DNA of 64,000 nt from Numida meleagris (GCF_002078875.1 NC_034411.1:6620986-6684985), one strand, 5' to 3'; counted from the stretch's first letter, positions 11,021 to 24,134 are shown. The notes: generated by a model from the letters alone, not told the origin. Numbers and translations are program-made.

Positions 11021-11055
11021 CTATTTTTTTTTTTTTATTATTTTTTTTTGGGGGG
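11021..11055. repeat. T-run followed by G-run
   Basis: T-rich sequence with a few A interruptions ends in about nine T then six G, immediately outside the CpG island. Low complexity. Its effect is to produce Phe-rich or Lys-rich translations that should not be taken as protein. Confidence 0.85.
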
Positions 11056-12216
11056 TCAAAGCTGCTTGCCAAACGTGTACGTAATTTGCTATGCCTATGG
11101 AGTTGCACTGCTAAGTGAGGAAGCTATGCTTTCCAAACAGAGACGGGCAGCTGGCAAGCATAAAATATCTCAAGGGTGGCAAAGCCCCACAAAAAAACAC
11201 CTGGTTTTGAAAAATCTGAGGCCTGGTCTTCATTTAATAGAAAGCAATCCTATCTGGAGGCTACGTACACTTGTCGCTGTTGGGAACTGATCACGCTGCT
11301 CTATCATGTTGTGCTGCCGAATTTGTCTGGGGATGGAGACAGAAAGCGTGCACTCTGCTACCTTGCTTTGGCTGGAAAACTGCTGGGGGATGTTACTGCC
11401 TCTCTCCCCTCCCCGACAAAGTAATGGGACTTGGCTGCTGAGTCAACACGCTGCAGATTGCAGAATGTAGCTGCTTATAGTAAACAAACAAACAAGCTAG
11501 CAAAAAGCATGCTGCCCTTCACTTGCATTGCACCCAGCTTAGACCAGCAGCTTGTCTTGGTAGGTACTGCATCCACCAGGCTTCCTTCTCAAAGACTGCA
11601 CGGAGGGAGATAGTAATTCCAGAAAGGATTATCTTTAGTTTGAGATTTTGATTCTGAGAGCTTGTGTGACTTCCTCGTGTTCCCAGAGAGGTCTGTGTGG
11701 ACGTGCAGTTTTTGAGCTGTCTCGATACTGTCACTGGTGGGCACCTTCTTGTGCTGGCATTGCAGCAGTGTGGCAGAACACGCCTGATCATGAGTTATTA
11801 GACATCACAACTGTGCCACGGAGCCTGGATGCTTGTTTCAGCCTCTGCTCTGCATGGCTTTGATGGCCAGCCTTTGTTCCTGGCCTCTGCTCCTGGCCTC
11901 CCTCCCCGCTGCAGCAGAGCACTGCCTGCAGCCCACGTGCTCCGGTTGTGGGGCTCTGGAGGTTGGGTGGGCTCGGGTGTTTCTTGGGAGCCAGGCCGGG
12001 GGGTAGAATTCCAGCCTTTGAGAAGGTGAAGGAAGCAGCAGGGAGTGCCCTGAGCCTGTGGGAGCTGCAGGGTCGGCCAGGGTGAGGCTGCTGCCGAGTC
12101 TGCGTTTGCTCAGGGGAGAGAGACCCCCGTTGGCCAGACCTACTGAGCCCTGACATTGTGCTGGTTCCTTGTGCAGAGGGTTCGTGGCATGTCCATGTTT
12201 GGTGGCATTACAGTTT

Positions 12217-12236
12217 AATATATATATATATGTATA
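12217..12236. repeat. TA dinucleotide microsatellite
   Basis: About nine TA units with one TG interruption. Self-complementary and probably length-variable. Confidence 0.85.
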
Positions 12237-13535
12237 ATTATTGAGAAGAGTGCAGATAGTTTCTGTCCTTTCTCCTCTGAAAACCATTCCTGGCTAGGAA
12301 TTAGGAATTTTTATGCAGATAATTCCTACCTTTTTTAACATAAGAATGTTTTGTTTTGTTTAGTTCATTGTGAGTTGTTGTGGGTTTTTTTTGTTTTGTT
12401 CTTTTTTTATACCAAACAACTCGAAGGGAAGCAATACTGCGTAACACCTGTTTAAAGCACGGTGAATGGAAAAAGCCCTCCGTTTCCCACAGCCCAAGCT
12501 CACCTTGTTGCCACCTACACCAGGCTGCTCCTGCATTGCTTTCCTTTGTTCTGTTTTCCTCAGTGCAATGAACCCTTACGTTATGAGTTTCTGCTGTAGT
12601 TTTAACCTCTAATATGCAACCATTACAGCTTATCTTGTCTCCTAAATTACTCTAAAATCCAATTATAAAATCCTCTTTCCCTCAATAGCACACAACTTGC
12701 CACATTACTGAAATGCTGGGTAGCTCTTTTGTTTTTCTAAATTAATAATAACTACCATTTTCCGTCTGCTCTTAGTATGGAAGTCTTTTATATCGCTGTG
12801 CTGCTTTCCCATAATACATATTATGGCTCTTTTTATATGCTAGTTATGTTTGGAAAAAACTAAAAGGGTTTTCAAAAGATGTGCCAGTCAACTTCTGTGT
12901 ATCGAAATATGACAATGAAAATCTTTAGTGGAAATGCAGGTAGTAAATTCTTAATAGTAATGTATCCTGACAGAGGAAAATGGCAACTAATCATTTGCTG
13001 GATCCTTTATTTCAGGCAGGAATGGTTGTTATTTCAAAACACTTCTTACTGATTTCAAAATACAGTCTCTGAGCATATCAACAGAAATGCAACAGGGTGA
13101 ATGTTGAGCTCTATGTTGACAACTATTCAAAAATATTAGTGTCTTACCGGTGCGGTTTCCAAATTTCCATTAGGCTTTACTCTTCCTTTCAAAAAATTGA
13201 ATGATAAAAATGCTTTGCTTTAGAGGTTTACGAAGGACATATCCTGAGTTCTCAGCTTTTCCTTTTTCAAAATGCCACGGTCTCCATACTAACAGTCCGA
13301 ACACTGGCTGTGCGTCCTAACACTAAATCTGTTGCTCTTAGAATATTAACTGTGCTGATAAATCTGCTAGCCTGTTTTTAATAAACTGGTACCGTAAGCA
13401 TTTTCAGAAACCCTATGTGAAGATGTAGCACTAAAATGGATGTGGTGGAAATAAAGATGCACCATCCAAGCTTGCAGCTTGAGTGAGATTTACCAGAAGG
13501 GCATGCTAATCAGTAAATAACATAATCTCGTGTCC

Positions 13536-13552
13536 GCACACACACATATATA
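13536..13552. repeat. Compound CA/TA microsatellite
   Basis: A short CA run passes into a short TA run. Nothing else is associated with it. Confidence 0.75.
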
Positions 13553-14766
13553 TCCACATTTACACACGCAATCTGTTGCTATGTAATAATTAGGCAAGAG
13601 CAATAAATTAAGCAAGGAAGGACTGCACGCAAATGCCAGAAGGCTTGCCAAGGAAGGAATCATTTTTTCTTTATAGTGGCCACCAAAATGACGATAGTCA
13701 CCCCTCAACCCTAGGTAAGATTAGAGAGAAGTGTTTGGTAGTAGTCATCTGTCTTAGAAAATTGTATGAAATCACACACTGACGCTGTTGGGCTTTACTC
13801 GATCCCATGGTGAAAGAGAGTAGCCTGCAATGATGTTTGCAGGTTTATGGTATAAGTTGTAAGACCCCAGCCAGGTGTAACTGTGTGTATGGTGGAGGGG
13901 GTCTACAGCATCCTCATGTGAACTTCTTTTTGCCTTTTTGTACGAGTTGCATACGTAAGGATCAGGGTGTTGACTCTCCTCTGCTAATCCTCCCGTACTA
14001 CGTATTGGGACCTTAGCACTAAAATAGCCTCAGGGTCTGATTTCTAAAGGGGAATGCTTGTGTCGTCCACCAGTGATGTGAGTGGCCAAACTCCAGCTAG
14101 CTCCAGCAATGGCTAATTGCAACTCAAAACCGATCCCTTTGGTTGAAGCTCACACGCATCTGCGTCCTCTTCCTAGGAACTGGATGAAGTGCATTAGAAC
14201 ATTTTGCTGTTTGGCTTTCAGGGCCGGTGAATTCTTGGCTGGCGTGTGATATTTCTCATACACTCATGTTTTGAGGTTATGCTGTTTGTTTGTTTTTTAA
14301 TTGTACCCGCTTCTTAAGTGATTGCTTCTTTGAACTTGGGAAATATTTCACTTTATTTACCGTGACCTACAGTAAATTAACCTGTATCAGCACAGAGGTA
14401 AAAGACATTGAAAATATATTTATATTTTAAATTGAAGTTCAAGGTAACATTTAAATGAATAATTATTTACTATTTTGTTAAATGCTGACATATATGACAG
14501 CAATCATATATTAGTACAAATGCTTTTCTGTTTTGAATGGCTCATTAGTTGCTTTGTAGGGCTGTACTGGTTTTTTAAGATTCAGATTCAAAATCTCTCC
14601 TGATTTCTGCTCTTTGGGTTTTGGCAGTGGGCCAGCTGCAGATATGCATAATATTTCACTGTTAGACCTTGCAAACAGAATATCCTGCTGTGCTAAAGAA
14701 AACATTGTGTTTCTTACCACATGAAAATAATCCATCACTTTTCAATCAGCACACATGCATAGGCTG

Positions 14767-14794
14767 GCGCGCACACAGACACACACACACACAA
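14767..14794. repeat. GCGC-CA microsatellite with Z-DNA potential
   Basis: GCGCGCACACAG is followed by a CA run, giving almost continuous purine-pyrimidine alternation. CG steps next to a CA run favour the Z conformation under negative supercoiling. Confidence 0.8.
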
Positions 14795-17539
14795 CCCTCT
14801 ACCTGTTTTTTCCATCAGACTCCAGAAAAAAATTAATGGCTATGTTGTGAAGGTTGGACTCTTTGTACATGATCCATTAAAGTACAAACTAATCAAAATA
14901 TATCTAGCATCTGATTTGCAAAGCAATGTGGAGCCAGAGGCAAGCTGCAGAAATAGACCATCTGAAGACCTCTCTGACCTTGTTCAAGTAGCAGTATCTT
15001 TTTGTTTGTTTTAAATATTGTTTGGAAAGGGAAAGCACAAGTACAAGACAACCTAGAGCAACCTTTGCACAGCTCACGTCTGTGTTATGTATAAAAAGGC
15101 AAAGCAAGAGTACATATTGTACAACGTGCAAAGTACAGGTTGCCTTGTTTAATGCATGCAGCTGATCAGTAGCAAAGATTTCCTCCTTGGAAACAGATAC
15201 AGTGCACAGGAGGAAGCTCTTTTGTGGTGGAGCACAGAGAATCCATGGGTGCATGTGTGCAGACTGTGGGAAGAATAAAGTAAATTCTCTATTTTTATTT
15301 ATGCTCTGTCAGATATCTTTTGTATACAGACAGTCAGCATATTACAAACCCATATACAAGCAGTATGAAATTTTTACTTTCCAGTGCTGGAGCGGGGGTC
15401 AATGAAACTACATTTCTTTGGGGTAGTATGCATACTTGCATGAATGTATTGCAGTCTTTCTATTCAAAGAGGACTGTTTTTTTTTAAATAATGAGATACG
15501 TAAAATCATGTTTTAGCTACATATTTAGGCATCGAACTTTTACTTTAAAATGAATTTAGAACTGCAAGACGAAGTAACAGTCCAGATTTTTTCTCCTTAA
15601 ACATTGCTCTTTTAGAATGTAGCCACCATAAGACACCTCTAAATAGAATTGAAGGGAACAGCTAGGGAGTACTTTGCATCATTTGCCATGACTAAATTAA
15701 GAGCTTGAAGTTGGGTGGGAGGAATCATAGCGTAGGATCAAGATTATCTTGTTGAAGTTGCCTTTCTTCCCTCTGCAGTCCTCAGCATTTTGCTGAATGG
15801 GAGCGGATGAGGGAATGTAAGACACGGCATGTGAAGTCTTTATTTATGCCTATTAGAAATACTTCAACCAAAGGCAAATGGACCATTCAGGTAGGCCATG
15901 GGGTCTTGGGAGGATTTTTTTCCTCCTTCTTTGCAAGATCTCAATATTTTTAGCTGCGTGTGCCATAGACCTAAATTCAAGGCAATAGAGCGTGACTGCT
16001 GAAAGACCAGGTCTAGGAGCATGCGATGGGCAAGGTTAAGCTGCAGTCCTGGGAATGGGCAAGTTGTGAGGGCTGGATGAACCTGGCTGTTAATTTCCAA
16101 ACATTCTTCACCGCTGCCCTTTGAAGCATTTATAGTCATGCATTTTTTAGGCCATTGAATTTTGAACTTCTGGTCACCCCTTTCTTCCAGTTGTGAAAAC
16201 AAGAGCTCGTCAGTGGAAAAAGGAGTTCTCAACAGAACTGTCAGACTGCAGTTCGTGACATGAGTCAAAAATCAGAGCTCAGCTCCATTGCCACGATAAT
16301 ATTTGATCAAGATGACTTAGCAGGCTGTTGTTTCAGCGGTTTTGTTGCCACCCACTTGTGTTTTACTTTGGCAATTATTTTTTATGCTTTATCTAGGGTT
16401 TTGAGATTGCAAATAGATGCAGCACATTCTGGTATCTAAGAAAAGTGTGAGAACAGTTGGCCAGCTTTTTTAAGATTGCTTTGTAAAATAAATGACTTTC
16501 CTTTGGAGTCTCACATCTTTCAGCTTCCTTTCCACTTTTCGTTTTAAATATGGAGCTGTGAGAAAGACTACGAAGGAAAGGGTAAATAATGAGAAAAGGC
16601 GAGTCTGGTGTTTGGAGCGAGTGATGATCTGGTTTCAGCTGTGCTATCTCACCTCTCACCTTGGGAAGGCTGCTACCCTCCGTAGTGATTGGATTACTGA
16701 TATGTGAGGTAGCTAGAATAGGTTTGGATATACTAATTTTGGTTGAAATAAGCAGAAAATATTTATTTGCAGGAAAGAGAGGCAATTTTGTCAAATATTT
16801 TCGCTGTGGAGTGACAAATATCTTTTCACTAAAACAGCAAAACAGCGCGTCTGGCTTTTCAGGGGCCCTTCCAAATCCAAGTGGAGTCAAGTGGAGCTGT
16901 TTCTACTCCCAGAAATTGAGGAATACCTCCTCATCCCGGTCATAGAAGGGCACAGCCTGTAGCAGAGGAACTGCCAGGAAAATTTCATCTAGGGAACTGC
17001 TTTTGCACGTGGAGGTATTTTCAGTCATCTTCCAGAGTGGTTTGCCTACTTCACCTCAGAAAATTTCTGACGGTACAAATTTTTATCCTGTTAACTCAAA
17101 AGGCTCAATAAAGAAAAATGTAAGAGAGGATAATGCGTCCCACAAGTAAAACACTGGTCAGCCACCTTGCTTGTGTTAATTCCATGTACTACCAGGTGGA
17201 AATCACATCAAAATTGCTTTTCTGTTATCCCCTGGTGCTGTGAGAAAAGCTGGCTTAGTCCTTAGAGATAAACCCAAACCTTTCATTGGCTCATCGCTGC
17301 ATCAGCTAGCTCAGCTACCAGGAGTTCCCAGAGAGGAGCTCTCCACATCTGCTCCTTGTCCAGAAGACCTGCTGCATGGCAGTGGGAGGGAAGAGAGTGA
17401 GAAGAGCGCAAGGGATCTCATGTTATTTTCTCTAGGGAGGGATGGAAGAAAGGATGCTGGCAGAAGGAGACAGGAAGTCAGTGGGGACAACTGGTAAGGA
17501 AGAAGATGCTGAGAAAGCATAACGAGGTGAAGAAAATAG

Positions 17540-17573
17540 TGGTGGAGCCTGGTGGTACCACCATGAACCACCA
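17540..17573. repeat. Nested 34-bp palindromic structure
   Basis: A perfect 14-bp palindrome TGGTGGTACCACCA occupies 17550-17563. It is flanked symmetrically by 4-base spacers (AGCC at 17546-17549, TGAA at 17564-17567) and by outer arms TGGTGG (17540-17545) and CCACCA (17568-17573), which are also exact reverse complements. The structure could form a cruciform in DNA or a hairpin with one internal loop in RNA. It may be a degenerate GGT/ACC repeat rather than a functional site. Confidence 0.85.
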
Positions 17574-18959
17574 AGAAACCGATAATGCAAAAAATGAAAT
17601 ACCAGCAGTTCTCAAAGTGACGAGCAGAGAAATGAGCCAAACATGACCAATGTTAAAGCAAAGTTCAGGGTGTCAAAGCACTACCAACATCAGGAGAAAA
17701 AAAACACAAGTGCAATCAGCTAGTTGCTCCAAACACATGGAAGAGACAGCTGACATCTTCTGGAGGACGCATCCACCAGCGCAGTGTTAGACTTTTTTCT
17801 TCATCTTCTTTAACCGCAGCAATTTTGTGCAGGTGGTTTCTATGTCTCTTGCATGAATATTAAGAAGAGGATAGCAACAATAACGTGCAGCTGTTGTTAG
17901 TTTGTTTTCAGAAGTTGCGTGGACAACCCAGAAACTGCTCAGGAAGGTGCTGGCTTCAGCCAGAGGTGCCTGTGGAGCTCATTGCCTGGCAGGAGGCTGC
18001 TGTCCAAATAACAAGAGAGAGAGTGTTTGAATGATTTACTTTAAAGTTAGGTTTTGATTCTTGTTACCTGTGTTAAAGGATGCCCGAGTTGGAGAACAAG
18101 CTCCTATAAAAACGTTTTAAAGTATCTTCATATTCAGTACATAGAAAATTACTAGCAGAACACTGTACTCCTCTGAAATGAGAAGTGATGTAACAGGTGA
18201 CTAAAAGACTGGATGTGTCTTTTCATGATGTAATTCACCTGAATTCAGGCAGATATTCCTAAGTGCCATCGTGGCAGAATATGTCCTGCCTCCTGTCCCT
18301 TCCAGTGCCTTGCACAGTGCTTTGTCTAGTTGTAAATGAACCAAAGAGAGCACCATCATCTTTCTTGCTAGTAAATTTCTCATTCCAATCTATTTCACCA
18401 GTAGGATGCTTCTTCACACACTACTTAGCCCTGTTTAATTTCATCCCATTACTACTGTTTGCATTTTAGTTTAGCTTAGCAGTCCTCCGTTCACATTTTT
18501 TTTCCTCCATCCATCTTCATTTCTCACTTTGACATCAGCCTTTGTTTCTGGAGGAACCAAACAAAGCTATGTGGGATACATGTGAAATTCAGGGCTTGAA
18601 CTTTCCCCCATCCCACAGCTGAAAGGAAAGCACCTTGCTTGTCAGGTTGAAAAAACGTTTGAATATTATAGAGCTTTTCCCAGAAAAACACCGTACAGAC
18701 TCATTTCCTATTGTGTAAAGGAGGTCCAAGTCTTCCCTGTTTCCACTTCTCCTATGACTGCAATACCAGAGGTGGTATTTTCTATGTGTCACGTGCATTT
18801 TAGCCATATATTTCCCCTTCCGTGTGAGATTTTTTTAAAGTTACCTTGTCCCCTTCAACTTCCCCAGTCTTCTCATGTAGAATTTGGTACAAGTTTACAC
18901 TGATGCTGACACTTTAAAGTTTTCATTCATCTGTGAATTTTAGCACTTTGGAATTTGTG
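17574..18959. other. Non-coding unique sequence
   Basis: No gene, interspersed repeat or RNA is recognised. A short A-run lies near 17697-17705 and T-rich patches lie near 18497 and 18829. Nothing else stands out. Confidence 0.65.
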
Positions 18960-19960
18960 TCTGGAAGGTGATTAAAACCTCGCTGGCTTACCACAAAGGC
19001 TAATGCATTATTTTACTGATTTAACTGAAATAATGGAGACTATGAATGTGAACTTTACTTAGGTGTAGCAGGTTGGCACAAGGCTTAACATTCACCCGCA
19101 GCGCTGATGCACGTACTCTGATTTACTGCGAATCACTTCTCTTTTATACTGGGAGTACATATGCGATCAGATCCATAACATTATGATGGCTGTAATTGTT
19201 CTGCTTAGTTGCTTTGTAACAGACGGTTGAATCAAATCATTTTCGAAACAGCGTACCAAAAAATCACGTGCGCTTCTCTTTTTGTCTCCCCGCCACCGTG
19301 CATTTTCTGCTGGTTAGAGCAAACCCAGTGTGCTCAATTTGGCCCATTATTGTGCCATTGACATTGATGTTTTCTTTAGTGAACTACATTTGTGTTTGAG
19401 GCCTCCCTTCCTTCTGAAATGTTTTCTTAAAGTCTTGCCTGCGTTAGGCCTTCTCCTTTCCCTTTCTATAAAGCATTTCATGATGTGCTGATCCAATAGG
19501 AAATTCACTTGTAAAGTCTGGCAGGAGCTGCCACTAACTTAGGGCTTTTGGGGGAAGCAGTGCAAACTTTATTGTCAGAGCTATCACATCCCCTTTCGAT
19601 TCACCTGCTGTTTTTTTATGACTTAGAAATCACAGTGCCTTGTTTATGATGGCGGTTTATTATAGGGTAAGAATATACCAAAAAGATTTTTTCAATTGCT
19701 GAAATAAAATACTAAAGATTCTGCCTGGGATACGTCTTAGGAGAAACGGGAGAACATAATTCCCCTTGTGGAAGCAATGCTATTAGTTTAATAAATAAAG
19801 GCAGTGCAATTAGATTAATAAATTAGGAGAGACTCTATTTGTCAATGGTTGATTACAGCCAGCTTTTTGTTAGAGTATTATTTGGTCAGGAAGGGCAGGT
19901 GTTTCTGTGACAGGAATTGCTGATATTCTTGATTTAAAGAAATTTGATTTCAGTCTTTGG
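18960..19960. promoter_or_regulatory. Candidate cluster of conserved non-coding elements
   Basis: About 1 kb of unique, repeat-free sequence with many homeodomain-type cores. They include the perfect 10-bp palindrome TAATGCATTA at 19001-19010 and a run of ATTA/TTAATAAAT motifs at 19780-19830. In vertebrates such texture is typical of long conserved non-coding blocks around developmental transcription-factor genes. No open frame is convincing. This is recognition by eye; conservation was not measured. Confidence 0.35.
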
Positions 19961-22099
19961 GATCTTTCCACTTTGAACACAGCTGTACAGATTTAACCAA
20001 GCTATTTACTGAATCCACAAAGCCCAGTAGCTAAACATCATGCATGATGACTCTGCACAAACGCTCACCACTGTGATTGTATTACTTTCTTTTACTGGAT
20101 GTATCAGCCTGCTGTTAACAAATAAAATACCTACAACCGCTCTGTCTATTAGATTATGCACGGGATGCCAAATTCAGGGCAAACGGGGCCATTTAGTACT
20201 TCTGATTGGCCAAAATATGATGCTTTTTATGTATGCTTAGTGCTTAGTAAAACAGTCGATTTGGTACTTGGTGTTCATGTCAGTGAGTGTTGGTGCAGTC
20301 CCCTGGACACACCGCAGGCATGCTCTGCTCAGATGCCTGAGTGAGCTAGTGACAGTTTTGACTTAATTAACATTGAACCGAACCTCTCAGCTGCTCTCAC
20401 GTATCAGTAAGTAAGTTACCAGGCAAACGCCCTTCCAGCATAAGGTAAATTAGCTCACATACCTGCTTAGACATATTTAAGTACGCATTAAATTAAATAT
20501 TATTACATAGGTAGTAAAAAATCCATATATTTTAGCACAAAGGAAACGGGAGTGATTACAAATGTTGATATTTGAAATGCTTGTTTTAGTAGGGGTAAAA
20601 AAAAAAAAATAAGCTTCCTTTCAGGAGCATTCCTTCTCATATTTGTGTTGCACAACTGAAACACGTCCAAGAAATAAGTTCTAAGTGCTTAATTGTCCCA
20701 GAGCTGTTTATTTCTGAAAATTTTCAGCTGTGATCTGTGGTCAAAATATCAGCTGTTTTTGGAGCACTTGCTGGGGGCCCGAGGAGAGCATTGTGAGGCT
20801 GTCTTTTCTAAGGCTCCATCTGAAGGAGGTGAATGAAAAGGAGTGATGGTAACAAAGTTTGAATGTAAATCACATCAGAATGATCGCCACTTCTAGTGTG
20901 CTCAGTATGCTCATCTGCTTTCCTTTGCCTCGCTGCCCTTTGCCAAGGGCCCCCAAAATCAATGTGAAAAAGACCAAGACCCACCAAGTCAGAGCTGCTC
21001 TGTTAACCTGGGAAGCATCAGCTCAAAGCTGTGGTCTGCTCAGAATCCCTGGGAGTTTTCCTACTAGTGGTATGAATCAGTCCATTCATCTGGTTGGGAC
21101 TGCCTTTTTATTAAACACATCGCTTCTCTACCTCTTGCTCTGGCATTCTTATTCTTATCTTGCTACTGCATTGCCACTTGGGCAGTAGGAATTGGCCAGT
21201 GGGTATCCCATTCTCGTGCTCAGTTTGCTGTCTGTGTAGTAAATACGGAGTTGGGGTGCTGATTCAGGGATGGGCTTGGTGTTTCATTTTCAACAAGAAA
21301 ATCTAAGGAAAATGCTATAGAATAACGTAAATGTAGCACTTAGTTTGAACAACAGACACATAAAAGTGTGGTAGTGGTAAAAACCGTTCTCTTTTAGCAA
21401 ACAATAGTCACTTATCAAATAAGACAATGATTTTAATGAAGAATCATTGATAAGGATACAGCAGCACATTGATTAATGCATACAACAAATTCTCTTGAAC
21501 CATGACTGCATTAGGTCTTTACTCTTTTGCAATGATATGCAAGCTGTAATAAAGCTTTCACAGTTACTCAATGTTATGAATAGTATTAACAGTACGATCT
21601 GATTTTCCAGTTGAAATGGATAGTCATCCATTTCAATGGATAGATGCTGGACTTCTTAAAGTTATCATGTATTCTAACATGATTAGCAGATAGAGATTTC
21701 AAGAGAAAGAAATGTCCAGGAAAGAACTGAAGAGAAAAATGTGAACAACATACTATTTTTGCTTATAATGCAACTTAATTTGAATACGCAGTCAAGTAAT
21801 TAATAATTGCCTAATTCAGTTCACAGCACTACACAAAAAACCACCATGTCATTTGGCTCTGCTTTGCTTTTGTAAGCATGCTTTCGGAAAAGGATATTTG
21901 TCACCAGTAAAAAATAATTCTAGTCTTTATAGCTGCACTGATTTATTTTTAAATGTAGTACTATTGTTAAACATAAAATTATTTTTTCCCCTTTCTTTGG
22001 AGGTAGACCATACATCACACTGTCATGGAAAGAAAAGATATATATATAATTCCTGGGGCAGTGCGTCCCCATTTCCCCTGTAGATTTTTCTGATCACTG
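19961..22099. other. Non-coding unique sequence with one inverted repeat
   Basis: No gene is supported. An A13 run lies near 20598-20610 and a perfect inverted repeat at 21611-21636. The 20000-20550 part resembles the preceding enhancer-like block and may continue it. Nothing further is recognised. Confidence 0.6.
21611..21636. repeat. Perfect 10-bp inverted repeat
   Basis: TTGAAATGGA (21611-21620) and TCCATTTCAA (21627-21636) are exact reverse complements around a 6-base loop TAGTCA. AATGGATAG also recurs directly, at 21615-21623 and again from 21636, so a small local duplication or inversion probably made the structure. Confidence 0.85.
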
Positions 22100-22760
22100 A
22101 ACCCTGCAATAAAACGGTCCTGTGGACAGGTGTTTGACACATGGACAGAGCCGTGCGTGTACCGCGGTTTGGAGTTGTTGTGATCTCGCCAGAATTTGGC
22201 AGGGCAAAACTTGTTTTAAAGGGATGTTGTTAAAGGTGCGATCCTAGAGCTTGAGAATAATCTTAATTTAAATTCCTCTTCCTGAAATCAATTAATCTTT
22301 AAAACAACTCCTGCAAGTTATCAAGGACACAAGCTGTTTTATTGTATTGCACACGCAGTTGCATTGAAGAAGGCTTGTATTTGCTTGCATGAGTAAAAAT
22401 GTGCAGAGAAGCCTTCTTGTTTTGATTATCTTTTGACCTGCTGGCTTACCTGAGATAAGAGAGAGAAATCATGCAAATGGCTGCGAGCTCCAGAGCTCTG
22501 TGTGATGTGCGAAGGAAGAGTGGAACACATGTGCTTTGTTAATGTGAGTTTCTCAGTCAGTAAGCCATTGCATATTAGTAATATCATCAATTCAGGACTA
22601 ATTAATGCATCGTTATGGTCTTCTAAAAGGCTTTTGCCAGTGTGATACTGAGTGCATTGGTTAGTATTTGTTCTGGAAATGTGTTTTATTATTATTGCTT
22701 TATTGTAATTTAAAGCTGATTTTGGTGTCTTGAATTGCCCTCGTACCCCCCAGAAGCATT
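22100..22760. promoter_or_regulatory. Candidate regulatory block with POU octamer
   Basis: Unique sequence with the octamer ATGCAAAT at 22471-22478, the 10-bp palindrome CAGAGCTCTG at 22491-22500 and several TAAT cores, for example ACTAATTAATGC near 22597. ACCGCGGT, a CpG-containing palindrome, occurs near 22159. The motif mix suits a developmental enhancer but proves nothing by itself. Confidence 0.3.
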
Positions 22761-23441
22761 GTTCTAATTAGAAATACTTGCAGCTAAAAATACCAGACAT
22801 AAAACACCAATGAATAATGTGTAGTGTACTATTCTCTAATTCTACATGTGAATAGTCTTACTGACAATAGAGAGCCAGGTAAAGGCAGCTTGGTTGTTGT
22901 GATAAAGTTTGTCCCCATCTCTCAGGGGGACAATCCTGTCCATCCTCCTTTCTTAGGCCTACTTTGGACCTTGTGGGGTGTGTACAGCTTTTGAAGACTG
23001 GATCTGAAAGTCTTCCCGGGGAACGTGTTTTTGTAGCACATCTGTTTTGAAAATACAAGGTATGTGCAAACCAAAGTAAGGCCGAGGTCATCTGAAGTTT
23101 AGCACTCTTCTGCCCAAGAGCTGCCTGTAGTCATTTTGCTAGCTTTAGTTTCATCTGGTCCATGCATAGTAAAAATTCTGCTCATAAAGCAGTCACAAAA
23201 ATTGTTATGGCCCTAAGGAATGCTCCTTAAAGCATATAAGTGCCGTAGTTTCCAGATTCCATCCCTAATTAGAGAGAGGGGTCAAGTGTCAGGTCCATCA
23301 GTGGGCTGTAGTATTTCAATTTTCCATCAGTGAGGGTCATTCATTTTAGAAGACAAAGAGGCTGAGAATTTCTTTGTGACATTGTTCTGGTTGCCTTTCC
23401 ATCTCATGTTGTTCCTCTTCTTTTTGTGATAGTTTAGCTTG

Positions 23442-23461
23442 TTTTTTTTTTTTAAAAAAAA
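23442..23461. repeat. T-run fused to A-run
   Basis: Twelve T followed by eight A, giving a 16-bp self-complementary core. A rigid, nucleosome-disfavouring low-complexity element. Confidence 0.85.
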
Positions 23462-24134
23462 GTCTCTGGATAATTCTTTAGTGGACTCTTAAATCACTGT
23501 TTTTTTGTTCTGCTGGTTGGCAATATCGTGCCTTCTGTTCCATTAACCTAGTGCCTGATTACACCAACTGTCTGAAATGCAATTAGAATGACTGCCTATG
23601 ATCTTATCTGGCACTAACTTCTCCTTTCATTTTCTAATTTCATTTTAAACACGTGGAACTATTTGAAATTCCTTTTGCCACCTTTATCTAGATTCCATTT
23701 TCTTAAATGAAATCATCTAGCTTCTCCAAAGGGAATAGTTTAATTGTTCAAGATGCATGATTTGTGATGACCTTACAATTGTGCAGGACCACAGTCCATG
23801 GTGTTCCATGCAAGTGATCAGAAGGGGCCAGGCTGGCTTGCCTTTGAAGTGGGGTAGCTTATTAGGAAAGTGGAAAGTTGCATCAAACTTTCGTTCCAAT
23901 TAACTACATCCTTTCCACATAAGCATGTTCTTTGTGTTGTGGGTTGGTAGGTTGGTTGGATGTTTTTTTTTCTCCTTGAAATTTACTGCCAAAACTGCTT
24001 TAACTGACTACTATAAAGTATTTTCATTCCAACCACCTATTGATTCATCTAAGTTCATAGCTGAATAGTCATAACTTAGACGATTTATAGAGTTCTAGGT
24101 GTCCAATTTATATAGCTTATTTGTTTTACAATAA

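Larger units (their letters stand above)
11011..17539. other. Non-coding region downstream of the CpG island
   Basis: No exon or gene can be supported. It begins with a T-run passing into a G-run (11021-11055). A GC-richer stretch at 11850-12160 gives overlapping open frames on both strands with no recognisable protein. Microsatellites occur near 12217, 13536 and 14767. The rest is unique AT-leaning sequence; the 12.6-14.5 kb part has many A/T runs and no identifiable element. Confidence 0.65.

Noticed and set aside
10665..11290. Open frames of about 95-147 codons on both strands across the CpG island
   Set aside because: GC-rich DNA lacks stops. The translations are low-complexity Ala/Gly/Arg/Pro with homopolymer extensions and show no domain.
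11788..12287. Overlapping minus-strand frames of 122 and 149 codons
   Set aside because: Two frames are open at once in GC-rich sequence, neither resembling a protein family; no splice or promoter support.
18844..18865. GTCCCCTTCAAC, shared with miR-133
   Set aside because: No stem-forming partner and the flanks do not match the miR-133 precursor.
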